From Methanoregula sp. (GTDB taxonomy: Archaea > Halobacteriota > Methanomicrobia > Methanomicrobiales > Methanospirillaceae), in NCBI GenBank assembly GCA_003136075.1, contig PNBP01000076.1, forward strand, positions 10,809 to 15,936: a DNA stretch of 5,128 nt. Direction: 5' to 3'. The notes beneath the pieces are model-generated. The model made no database searches, was not told the DNA's origin, and worked only from the letters and a program-made list of their open reading frames with translations. Shown one piece after another: positions 1-4,920 of the stretch. Positions within the stretch are counted from its first letter, which is position 1, and each line of letters starts with the position of its first letter. Both the position numbers and the translations under genes were made by a program.

Positions 1-485
1 CGGTATTTGTCGGCGAGGTTGAATGCCCGGACAGTGAGCTCGTACATCTCCTGCACATTTGCAGGACAGAGCGCGATAATGGAGTAATCGCCCTGCGATC
101 CAAACCGGCACTGCATCATGTCGCCCTGCGCTGCCATCGTCGGCTGGCCGGTTGATGGCCCACCCCGCTGCACGTTCACGACAACACAGGGAGTTTCCGT
201 CATGGCCGCATACCCGATATTTTCCATCATCAGGGAAAAACCCGGGCCACTGGTTGCCGTCATCGCCCGGGCGCCCGTCCATGACGCACCGATCACCGAC
301 GCGATGCTTGCGATCTCATCCTCCATCTGGATGAATACGCCACCCCGCTTGGGAAGTTTTGCCGCCATATGCTCGGCAACCTCTGTTGAAGGTGTGATGG
401 GGTAGCCGCCAAAAAAATTACACTTTGCTGCCAGTGCCCCCTCAGCACAGGCAATATTTCCCTGCCAGAATTCAATCCGCGTCAA
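1..485 (-). CDS. korA: 2-oxoglutarate:ferredoxin oxidoreductase (2-oxoglutarate synthase) alpha subunit KorA, N-terminal part, runs off the left edge
   Basis: The 161 full codons present match the N-terminal domain of the alpha subunit of 2-oxoacid:ferredoxin oxidoreductases. The motif YPITPST (residues 28-34) is in the region that contacts the 2-oxoacid, and T31 corresponds to the substrate-binding Thr of pyruvate:ferredoxin oxidoreductases. Also visible are QMEDEIASI (53-61), TSGPGFSLMMEN (78-89), and a QRGGPSTGQPT segment followed by AQGD, as in archaeal KorA. The known reaction in autotrophs is reductive carboxylation of succinyl-CoA to 2-oxoglutarate with reduced ferredoxin; TPP is bound by the partner KorB, expected just left of the window. 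The start is TTG at 483-485: an in-frame TGA lies two codons upstream (489-491), the next ATG would remove the substrate motif, and AAGGTGG sits about 10 bases upstream. The TTG overlaps the korD stop by two bases, suggesting translational coupling. VorB is a paralogous alternative; the sequence resembles Kor more, and the fumarase neighbours agree. Confidence 0.93.
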   Translation of the reverse strand, partial: MTRIEFWQGNIACAEGALAAKCNFFGGYPITPSTEVAEHMAAKLPKRGGVFIQMEDEIASIASVIGASWTGARAMTATSGPGFSLMMENIGYAAMTETPCVVVNVQRGGPSTGQPTMAAQGDMMQCRFGSQGDYSIIALCPANVQEMYELTVRAFNLADKY

Positions 486-754
486 TATTCAATCGCCACC
501 TTTTTCGATTCATAGGGCTTTTCTTCAACCCAGTGAATTGCCTGGTCCGGGCAGGTCAGCTGGCAGACGCCACAGAGTGTGCGGCCATACAGTTTCTGGA
601 GCCGGCAGTTGGTGCAGCGTTCCGGCCGATCAAGCTCAGGAATGACAATCCCCTTGCGATTTGGTCGTTCCCCTTCCTTGAAGATATGGTACGGGCACAC
701 TTTTGTACACAGGTTGCACCCCTTGCACCGGTTTTCGTCGATGGCGAGTCTCAT
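482..754 (-). CDS. korD: 2-oxoglutarate:ferredoxin oxidoreductase delta subunit KorD, 4Fe-4S ferredoxin-like, with an expanded second cluster motif
   Basis: This is a 90-residue ferredoxin-like protein that would carry electrons between ferredoxin and the KorAB catalytic core in the cytoplasm. The first cluster motif is canonical: C10-x2-C13-x2-C16-x3-C20-P21. The second is not: C47-x2-C50-x10-C61-x2-C64-x3-C68-P69, so about ten residues (RLQKLYGRTL) are inserted and Arg58 stands where the usual first Cys of CxxCxxCxxxCP would fall. C47 or C50 could supply the fourth ligand, so two clusters remain possible. The ATG at 752-754 is preceded by AGGA eight bases upstream, a modest Shine-Dalgarno. 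The stop overlaps the TTG start of korA by two bases. The gene lies 80 bases after the fumarase beta gene, so it may be cotranscribed with it or have its own promoter. The identity as KorD rests on the linked KorA; ferredoxin-like subunits of Por and Vor look similar. Confidence 0.9.
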   Translation of the reverse strand: MRLAIDENRCKGCNLCTKVCPYHIFKEGERPNRKGIVIPELDRPERCTNCRLQKLYGRTLCGVCQLTCPDQAIHWVEEKPYESKKVAIEY

Positions 755-791
755 GTACCGCGTCCTATCGTATAATGTAGCAGGTGAGCTG

Positions 792-798
792 AAAAAAA
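792..798 (-). terminator. oligo-T run between the fumarase beta gene and korD, possible weak terminator
   Basis: Seven consecutive T on the minus strand lie 37 to 43 bases after the fumarase beta stop and about 40 bases before the korD ATG. Archaeal RNA polymerase can terminate at T-runs of this size without a hairpin. A single T7 probably gives partial termination at most, so the fumarase and Kor genes may be partly uncoupled. The rest of the 80-base gap (755-834) holds only weak AT-rich candidates for a korD promoter, such as CATAAAGAAT near 800-811. Confidence 0.3.
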
Positions 799-834
799 CC
801 TATTCTTTATGTGCATTCGTCCATGTTCCTGTAA

Positions 835-1386
835 TTACGATGTGTACTGCTCAAATGCTCTTGCTGCTTTCGTTTTTACCGCTTCAAAGATGTCATTTCC
901 CTTGGCATCAATTCCCACAACAAGCGGGAGCCGGTCAAGTTCGATTACCCATACTGCTTCAGCCATACCCAGTTCGGCGAAATGGACACCACGAAGGGTC
1001 ATATGGGATGCAGCAAGGGCAGCGCAACCACCGGTGAAGGCAAGATAGATACCTCTCCCTTTGAGCTGTTCACGCACGAGGCTCCCCATACCCCCTTTGC
1101 CGATCAACGCCCGGACACCCTTGTCAAGCAGGAAACCGGAGAGGTTGTTCAACCGGGCTGATGTTGTTGGGCCTGCTGCAAGGATACGGTCTCCCAGCAC
1201 CACAGGGCCACAATGGTAGATCACCGCACCATCCGGATCAAACGGGATTCCCGTTTCCTGCATGTGCAGGTGTGCCTCATCCCGGGCGGTGTAGACAATA
1301 CCGGAGAGTTCGACATGATCTCCCGCGTGAAGGGAAAGAACTTCATCTCCAAGAGGTGTATGCAACTGCACAGCAGGACCGGTCAT
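835..1386 (-). CDS. fumB: class I fumarate hydratase beta subunit (C-terminal domain type)
   Basis: The 183-residue protein matches the beta chain of split class I (iron-sulfur) fumarases, homologous to the C-terminal domain of bacterial FumA and to tartrate dehydratase TtdB. Visible family motifs are TARDEAH (33-39), HCGPV (58-62), AAGPTTSAR (70-78), IGKGGM (95-100) and FTGGCAAL (117-124); together with the alpha chain these make the active site for reversible hydration of fumarate to malate. Length is normal for a stand-alone beta subunit. The start is well supported: GGAGGT six bases before the ATG. That ATG overlaps the alpha-subunit stop as ATGA, a classic coupling arrangement. Tartrate dehydratase is the main alternative, but the adjacent Kor genes favour fumarase in a reductive TCA segment. 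The symbol follows the common archaeal usage for the beta chain and is not E. coli FumB. Confidence 0.93.
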   Translation of the reverse strand: MTGPAVQLHTPLGDEVLSLHAGDHVELSGIVYTARDEAHLHMQETGIPFDPDGAVIYHCGPVVLGDRILAAGPTTSARLNNLSGFLLDKGVRALIGKGGMGSLVREQLKGRGIYLAFTGGCAALAASHMTLRGVHFAELGMAEAVWVIELDRLPLVVGIDAKGNDIFEAVKTKAARAFEQYTS

Positions 1387-2219
1387 ATTTTTACCTCCAC
1401 AGTTGCCCTACGGCATGCCCAGCACTGAACATTCACAGCCACCGGCAGGGAGGCCGTATGGCAACCGGCAGTTTTCACTTTGACCGCAAGCGCAGTTGTG
1501 CCCCCACCAAGACCCATCGGCCCGATGCCCAGACGGTTTACTGCATCGCAGAGCTGCTGCTCAAACGCATTCATCTCATCAATGGGCAGCAGGAGAGATT
1601 CTTTTGCAAGCGCGGCAGCGCCATCGAAGGTCCCGCCAATACCAACTCCAAGAACGACCGGTGGACACGGTTTACCCCCGGCAATCAGCATGGTTTCGAC
1701 AACGACCTTCTCGATCTGGTCTTTTTCAGACGGGAGCAGCATCACAATCCGCGACACGTTCTCGGCACCAGCGCCTTTAGGAAGAACGGTAACCGTGAAC
1801 TGTTCACCGGGCGTGACATGGATCGCCGGCATCCCCTCACCGGTGTTATCCCCGGAGTTTTTCCGGGTGAAGGGATCAACCACGTTCGGGCGTAGTGGAA
1901 CTTCTCGGGTGGCTTTTTGTATACCCTCGCGAACGGCCTCATACAATGATTCCGAGAAACCGATATTCATCGGAAGGGTGAGATAGACCACCGGGACACC
2001 CGTGTCCTGGCAAAGTGGCAGACCCTGTCGTTCTGCTTCTCGGATATTTTTTAAGATATTGACAAATTCACCCTGTGCAACCGGATCACACTCATCTGCT
2101 GCCGCCCGGGAAATTGCCCGCTTTACATCCGGAGGTAGATAGATCACGGCCTGCTGCATCGCGGTAAATGTTGCTTGCGCAAGCGCCGCACAGACTTTTT
2201 TGTCAGCCACGGTCTGCAT
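1383..2219 (-). CDS. fumA: class I fumarate hydratase alpha subunit (N-terminal domain type, 4Fe-4S)
   Basis: The 278-residue protein matches the alpha chain of split class I fumarases and TtdA. It should hold a [4Fe-4S] cluster whose fourth iron site binds the substrate. Candidate cluster cysteines are C70 in LCQDTG (69-74), C185 in KPCPP (183-187), and C266 in VQCWA (264-268); assigning the third is inference, since C253 and C269 are close. Other family blocks are NTGEGMPAIH (125-134), GVGIGGTFDG (191-200), GIGPMGLGGGTTAL (231-244) and SLPVAVNV (257-264). Length is typical for the alpha subunit. No Shine-Dalgarno precedes the ATG (AGTATACATAA lies directly upstream), but a TATA-like box is centred about 29 bases upstream, which predicts a leaderless or nearly leaderless transcript starting at this ATG. 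The stop overlaps the beta-subunit start by four bases, so the two chains are coordinately made. Expected role: malate to fumarate in the reductive branch that leads to the Kor reaction. Confidence 0.94.
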   Translation of the reverse strand: MQTVADKKVCAALAQATFTAMQQAVIYLPPDVKRAISRAAADECDPVAQGEFVNILKNIREAERQGLPLCQDTGVPVVYLTLPMNIGFSESLYEAVREGIQKATREVPLRPNVVDPFTRKNSGDNTGEGMPAIHVTPGEQFTVTVLPKGAGAENVSRIVMLLPSEKDQIEKVVVETMLIAGGKPCPPVVLGVGIGGTFDGAAALAKESLLLPIDEMNAFEQQLCDAVNRLGIGPMGLGGGTTALAVKVKTAGCHTASLPVAVNVQCWACRRATVEVKI

Positions 2220-2243
2220 TTATGTATACTTGAGCGGCAGGGA

Positions 2244-2253
2244 TTATTATATT
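2244..2253 (-). promoter_or_regulatory. TATA box of the fumarase (and possibly Kor) transcription unit
   Basis: On the minus strand this reads AATATAATAA, a good match to archaeal TATA elements. Its centre is about 29 bases before the fumA ATG. Archaeal transcription usually begins about 22 to 27 bases after the TATA centre, which places the start within a few bases of the ATG and fits the lack of a Shine-Dalgarno there. The upstream BRE position is not strongly purine-rich (AGACAGG). Confidence 0.5.
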
Positions 2254-2254
2254 C

Positions 2255-2278
2255 CTGTCTGGTTGTAATTACAGACAG
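2255..2278. repeat. perfect 7-bp inverted repeat abutting the fumarase TATA box, possible operator
   Basis: CTGTCTG (2255-2261) and CAGACAG (2272-2278) are perfect inverse complements separated by ten bases. The spacer overlaps a second, off-centre 10-bp palindrome, TGTAATTACA (2264-2273). The pair sits immediately upstream of the TATA box at the BRE position, where an archaeal repressor or activator would act on fumA transcription. The symmetry is seen directly; the regulatory role is inferred, and no known regulator motif was recognised. Confidence 0.45.
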
Positions 2279-2327
2279 TGGATAAAATCAGGAAATCTGT
2301 ATCCGGATGATTCACTGAACACAACAG

Positions 2328-2344
2328 AAAAAACGTATAAAAAA
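2328..2344 (-). terminator. double oligo-T terminator after the L10e gene
   Basis: Read on the minus strand, two T6 runs (2339-2344, then 2328-2333) separated by a five-base spacer follow the L10e stop by about 17 bases. Paired T-tracts close behind a stop codon are the usual form of archaeal intrinsic termination. This would separate L10e from the fumarase unit, which has its own TATA box about 80 bases further on. Confidence 0.55.
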
Positions 2345-2360
2345 GGTACGAGTGGTAAAA

Positions 2361-3113
2361 TTAGTGGGCTTTACCACCCTTTACCGGCTTTCCACCTTTG
2401 TGGTCTCCGGCTTTTGCATCTGCACCTTTCGCAGGTTCAGCACCCTTTGCGGGTTCCGCACCCTTATGCTCAGCACCCTTGTGTGCACCTTTTACATCTG
2501 CACCCTTTGCGACGGGTTCAGCGACTGCCTCTGCCTCAACAACCGGCTTTGCTGCTTCGGTAATCTTGTCTCCGGCGAACTTGGGTACTGCAACGATCTT
2601 CCCGCTGACCTTGATCGTGTGCACTTTAAGGTGGGAGGGACTCGGAAGTTTGTGGGCACCATTGCGCATCGCTTCCTTTACCTTGTCCAGGTACTGGGGG
2701 GTGGTAAATACGGTCATGATGAGCTGACCGGATGCAACCCGTGCTGCAGTACCGACGGCTTTCCCAAATGCAAGGCGCATACCTTCCGATACACGGTCAG
2801 CACCGGCGCCGGTAGCCTGCTTGTTCTCACGCAGGATATGGTGCGGGAAGACCCGGACCTTGAAATGGAAATTCATCCTGCCAACTTCCTTGAGAAGTTT
2901 ACGGTTGATCGAAATACGGCATGCCTCAAGTGCGCTGTGCCGTATCTGGCAGGACTCTTCCACGACCAGATCGATTTCGGTTGGGAATTCCTGAGACAGG
3001 TTACCCATTTCGAACTGTACGATCTTATTTCCGGGAACCCCGCCCATATATTCACGTCGTGTATAGGCCTTTTTTGCAAGATTCCTGTACATCCTTGCCG
3101 GTTTTCTTACCAT
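2361..3113 (-). CDS. rpl10e: large-subunit ribosomal protein L10e (uL16) with a long Lys-Gly-Ala repeat tail
   Basis: Residues 1 to about 165 are a complete archaeal/eukaryotic L10e (uL16 family), the 50S protein near the A- and P-site tRNAs. Recognisable parts are [10 protein letters not shown] at the N-terminus, REYMGGVPG (20-28), HHILRENK (91-98), and [17 protein letters not shown] (102-118), the flexible loop that reaches toward the peptidyl transferase centre in this family. Archaeal members normally end near 160-180 residues; this one has 250. The extra part has an acidic/Ala/Val stretch (about 186-200), then a basic low-complexity tail (203-250) with six KGA triplets, two KGG triplets and interspersed His, Asp, Glu and Pro. 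It is in frame and ends in a normal TAA before a T-rich terminator, so it is not an obvious frameshift artefact. AGGAG lies nine bases before the ATG. The gene seems to form its own transcription unit. Core identity is very sure; the tail's function is unknown. Confidence 0.97.
   Translation of the reverse strand: MVRKPARMYRNLAKKAYTRREYMGGVPGNKIVQFEMGNLSQEFPTEIDLVVEESCQIRHSALEACRISINRKLLKEVGRMNFHFKVRVFPHHILRENKQATGAGADRVSEGMRLAFGKAVGTAARVASGQLIMTVFTTPQYLDKVKEAMRNGAHKLPSPSHLKVHTIKVSGKIVAVPKFAGDKITEAAKPVVEAEAVAEPVAKGADVKGAHKGAEHKGAEPAKGAEPAKGADAKAGDHKGGKPVKGGKAH
2412..2510 (-). repeat. degenerate short tandem repeats encoding the KGA tail of L10e
   Basis: Two adjacent 18-bp units (2448-2465 and 2430-2447 in coding order) encode the same six residues, KGAEPA, and differ at three positions, all synonymous. 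They lie inside a looser array of KGA codons. The array is bracketed by two similar 21-bp segments (2490-2510 and 2412-2432) that encode AKGADVK and AKGADAK. This is visible in the sequence and suggests growth by slippage or unequal recombination. Confidence 0.75.
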
Positions 3114-3147
3114 CGCGTCCTACTCCTGTGATATAATAGTAAAAGCG

Positions 3148-3184
3148 GGCACGATAAACCCTGAATAGTCAGGGAAACCGTGCC
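3148..3184 (-). promoter_or_regulatory. two-tier hairpin between the ABC ATPase gene and the L10e gene (leader structure, operator or terminator)
   Basis: Outer arms GGCACG (3148-3153) and CGTGCC (3179-3184) pair perfectly over six bases. After an asymmetric internal loop (five and four bases), inner arms CCCTGA (3159-3164) and TCAGGG (3169-3174) pair over six bases around a four-base loop. Read on the minus strand the stem is followed by CGCTTTT, so it could end the ABC transporter transcript. Alternatively, an AT-rich TATA-like element at 3204-3214 would start transcription near 3183, putting the hairpin at the very 5' end of the L10e mRNA, about 35 bases before its ATG. The structure is clear; which role applies is undecided. 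Confidence 0.5.
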
Positions 3185-3203
3185 GGTACGCTTCACAAAC
3201 TGC

Positions 3204-3214
3204 TTTAATAAAAT
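3204..3214 (-). promoter_or_regulatory. candidate TATA box for the L10e gene
   Basis: On the minus strand this reads ATTTTATTAAA. It is centred about 96 bases before the L10e ATG, so transcription would begin about at the outer arm of the hairpin at 3184. Competing candidates are TTTATCG near 3152-3158, which lies inside the hairpin, and ATTATA near 3132-3137, which is only about 21 bases from the ATG and so rather close. A promoter somewhere in this gap is likely; the exact box is uncertain. Confidence 0.3.
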
Positions 3215-3238
3215 GGAGATGTGGCGTATTAAACCTTA

Positions 3239-3997
3239 CTAGACTACGCAATTGTCACTTATAAGGTCAAGGATATCGCGCCGGAGCGTCGCGAATTCCG
3301 TGCTGGTGCGGTTGCGGGGGCGTGGCAGATCTATGGGGACGATTTTGCAGACCCGTCCCGGCCGGGGGGAGAGCACAATGATGCGGTCGGAGAGATAGAC
3401 AGCCTCATCCACGCTGTGGGTGATGAAGATGATCGTTTTTCTGGTTTTCTCCCAGATCTCCAGCAGTTCTTTCTGGAGCATGTTACGGGTCTGTGCATCA
3501 AGGGCCCCGAAGGGTTCATCCATCAACAGGATGACCGGGTCGAGGGCGAGTGCACGGGCCACCGCCACCCTCTGCCTCATCCCGCCGGATAATTCCGACG
3601 GGTAACTGTTCGCAAACTGGGTAAGGCCGACCAGTTTGAGGTACTGCTCCGCGATGCGGTACCGCTCATCGCGTGGCTTTTTCTGCATCTCAAGGCCGAA
3701 AGCGATGTTGTCCGTCACGTTCCGCCAGGGAAAAAGGGAGTATTCCTGGAAGACAAACCCGATCTTCTGGCTGGGCCCCCGTATCTCCTCCCCGTCGAGA
3801 ACGACCGACCCGCTCCGTCCGGTATCCAGGCCGGCAATAAGGCGCAGCAGCGTCGTCTTACCACACCCTGACGGTCCGAGGATACAGACAAATTCCTTGT
3901 CATCCACGTCAAGACTGATATGGTCGAGCGCCACGAGCTCCGGGCCACAGTCTTTCTGGAAGGACTGTGTCAGGTCCCTGATCACCAGCCGGCCCAT
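3239..3997 (-). CDS. ABC transporter ATP-binding protein, NitT/TauT (SsuB/TauB-like) family
   Basis: This is a complete 252-residue nucleotide-binding subunit that would hydrolyse ATP to drive import through the adjacent permease. All motifs are present in order: Walker A GPSGCGKT (41-48), Q-loop Q84 in FQEYSLFPW, signature LSGGMRQR (136-143), Walker B VILLMDEP (155-162) with catalytic E161, D-loop ALD (165-167) and switch H194 in ITHS. The FQEYSLFPW segment and the ending DRIIVLSPRPGRV (204-216) are typical of the nitrate/sulfonate/taurine group. Length is normal. The ATG is one base after the permease stop, with GGAGGTG seven bases upstream, a strong match to the archaeal 16S tail, so start and coupling are secure. 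The substrate cannot be told from this subunit; nitrate, sulfonates, taurine, thiamine precursors and others are carried by this family. Confidence 0.95.
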   Translation of the reverse strand: MGRLVIRDLTQSFQKDCGPELVALDHISLDVDDKEFVCILGPSGCGKTTLLRLIAGLDTGRSGSVVLDGEEIRGPSQKIGFVFQEYSLFPWRNVTDNIAFGLEMQKKPRDERYRIAEQYLKLVGLTQFANSYPSELSGGMRQRVAVARALALDPVILLMDEPFGALDAQTRNMLQKELLEIWEKTRKTIIFITHSVDEAVYLSDRIIVLSPRPGRVCKIVPIDLPRPRNRTSTEFATLRRDILDLISDNCVV

Positions 3998-3998
3998 A

Positions 3999-4784
3999 TC
4001 ATGCCACCTCCCCGGTCTGCCATCGCAGGAAATACCGGTCCATATAATAGCGGAAGATCATATCGAATGCCAGACCGATAATGCCAAGGAGAAGCATGTA
4101 TACAACCACGCAGTCCATCTGGTGCAGATCGTAGTAGAACCAGAGCGCCATGCCCAGGCCGTTGTTAGACACGCCGAAAAGTTCCGCTGCGACAAGGCAC
4201 ATCCACCCCACTCCTGTTGCAATCCGTATCCCGGCAGCGATGGATGGCAGGGCCGCAGGGAAGGCAACGTGCCGTATGAGATCCCGGCTCTTCGTGCACC
4301 CGAGCATCCGGCCTGTCTCTACAAAGATCCTCGGCACGCCCCGAAAACCGCTGTACGTATTGATGATGATAGGAAAGATCGCCCCGATAAAGATGACAAA
4401 CCCGGCAGAGTACGCCGTCAGGCCGAACCAGATGATGACAAACGGGATCCAGGCAAGCGGGGGGATTGGTCGGAGGAGCTCGATGAGTGGGTCAAGGAAT
4501 GCATCGAACCGGTGGCTCCATCCCATCGCAATCCCCACCGGGATCCCAACCAGGAGCGCAGCCCCAAGTCCGATAACGAAGTGGACCATACTTACCTCGA
4601 AATCCAGCAGCAGCCTGCCCTTTTCGAGGAGACCGACAAATGCGATGAAAACGTCAGGGGGTGACGGTAAAATGAAGGAATTCCTGACAATGACTATGGC
4701 AGCAATCTCCCAGATTACGAGAGCAAGCAGTAGGGCAGATATCCCCAGCCACTGGTTGTTCTTCTTCTCTTCCGAGTTTCTCAT
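3999..4784 (-). CDS. ABC transporter permease, NitT/TauT (SsuC/TauC-like) family
   Basis: This integral membrane protein forms the import channel, probably as a homodimer. From the chosen start it has 261 residues, with hydrophobic segments near 13-33, 66-88, 110-121, 125-145, 190-204 and 226-246, as in the six-helix BPD_transp_1 fold. Residues 156-180 carry the EAA-type coupling loop (E156, G162, with the closing Pro at 180) that docks onto the ATPase. ELLRPIPPLAWIPF (102-115) is a hallmark of the SsuC/TauC group. I chose the ATG at 4782-4784 because AAAGGAG stands seven bases before it; a longer in-frame ATG at 4839-4841 would add 19 polar residues not typical of the family and has no comparable ribosome site. 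The gene follows the substrate-binding protein gene by 136 bases and is followed one base later by the ATPase. Confidence 0.94.
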   Translation of the reverse strand: MRNSEEKKNNQWLGISALLLALVIWEIAAIVIVRNSFILPSPPDVFIAFVGLLEKGRLLLDFEVSMVHFVIGLGAALLVGIPVGIAMGWSHRFDAFLDPLIELLRPIPPLAWIPFVIIWFGLTAYSAGFVIFIGAIFPIIINTYSGFRGVPRIFVETGRMLGCTKSRDLIRHVAFPAALPSIAAGIRIATGVGWMCLVAAELFGVSNNGLGMALWFYYDLHQMDCVVVYMLLLGIIGLAFDMIFRYYMDRYFLRWQTGEVA

Positions 4785-4807
4785 CGCGGCGCTCCTTTTA
4801 TAGAATA

Positions 4808-4823
4808 TTTCAGCCTGCTGAAA
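4808..4823. repeat. 16-bp dyad upstream of the permease gene, possible operator
   Basis: TTTCAGC (4808-4814) and GCTGAAA (4817-4823) are perfect inverse complements around a two-base centre. With so short a loop it is better read as a DNA-binding dyad than as an RNA hairpin. It lies 24 to 39 bases before the preferred permease ATG. Nearby AT-rich elements (GTTATTTTC at 4821-4829 and GAATATACC at 4845-4853) could serve as TATA boxes for a secondary promoter. The symmetry is seen; the function is a guess. Confidence 0.3.
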
Positions 4824-4878
4824 ATAACCCGGCTCAGGCATCCGGTATATTCGTTCTTTAGAATTGAGGATGGCTGAT

Positions 4879-4886
4879 AAAAAAAA
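4879..4886 (-). terminator. T8 run after the substrate-binding protein gene
   Basis: Eight consecutive T on the minus strand lie 35 to 42 bases after the substrate-binding protein stop and about 95 bases before the permease start. This is long enough for archaeal intrinsic termination. No strong hairpin precedes it, which archaea do not need. Partial termination here would give more binding protein than membrane components, as is common for ABC importers. Confidence 0.5.
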
Positions 4887-4920
4887 GTGTTGGTACCAGC
4901 CTCCATGTCTGGTTTTCCCT

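Noticed and set aside
1161..1895. Plus-strand open frame of 244 codons opposite the fumarase genes
   Set aside because: It spans the junction of two confident minus-strand genes and shows no protein family features.
2301..2308. ATCCGGAT palindrome in the same gap
   Set aside because: An isolated 8-bp palindrome is expected by chance and has no supporting partner or position.
2281..2327. Possible C/D box guide RNA in the gap between L10e and fumA
   Set aside because: A CTGA and partial C-box-like strings can be found, but the C box deviates at several positions on the minus strand, and on the plus strand the boxes are too close together to hold a guide.
2352..3131. Plus-strand open frame of 259 codons opposite L10e
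   Set aside because: Its cysteine-rich translation is the mirror of the KGA-repeat codons and the L10e core on the other strand. A TATA-like TATAAAAAA at 2336-2344 on the plus strand precedes it, but the same bases are the T-run terminator of L10e.
3636..4664. Long plus-strand open frame of 342 codons opposite the ABC transporter genes
   Set aside because: It lies antisense to two genes with complete family motifs, and its translation is rich in Arg, Pro, His and Asp with no recognisable domain. It is a shadow of GC-biased codons.
4785..4841. Longer N-terminus for the permease (ATG at 4839-4841)
   Set aside because: The added 19 residues are not typical of the family, they cross the dyad, and the inner ATG at 4782-4784 has a good AAAGGAG at proper spacing.
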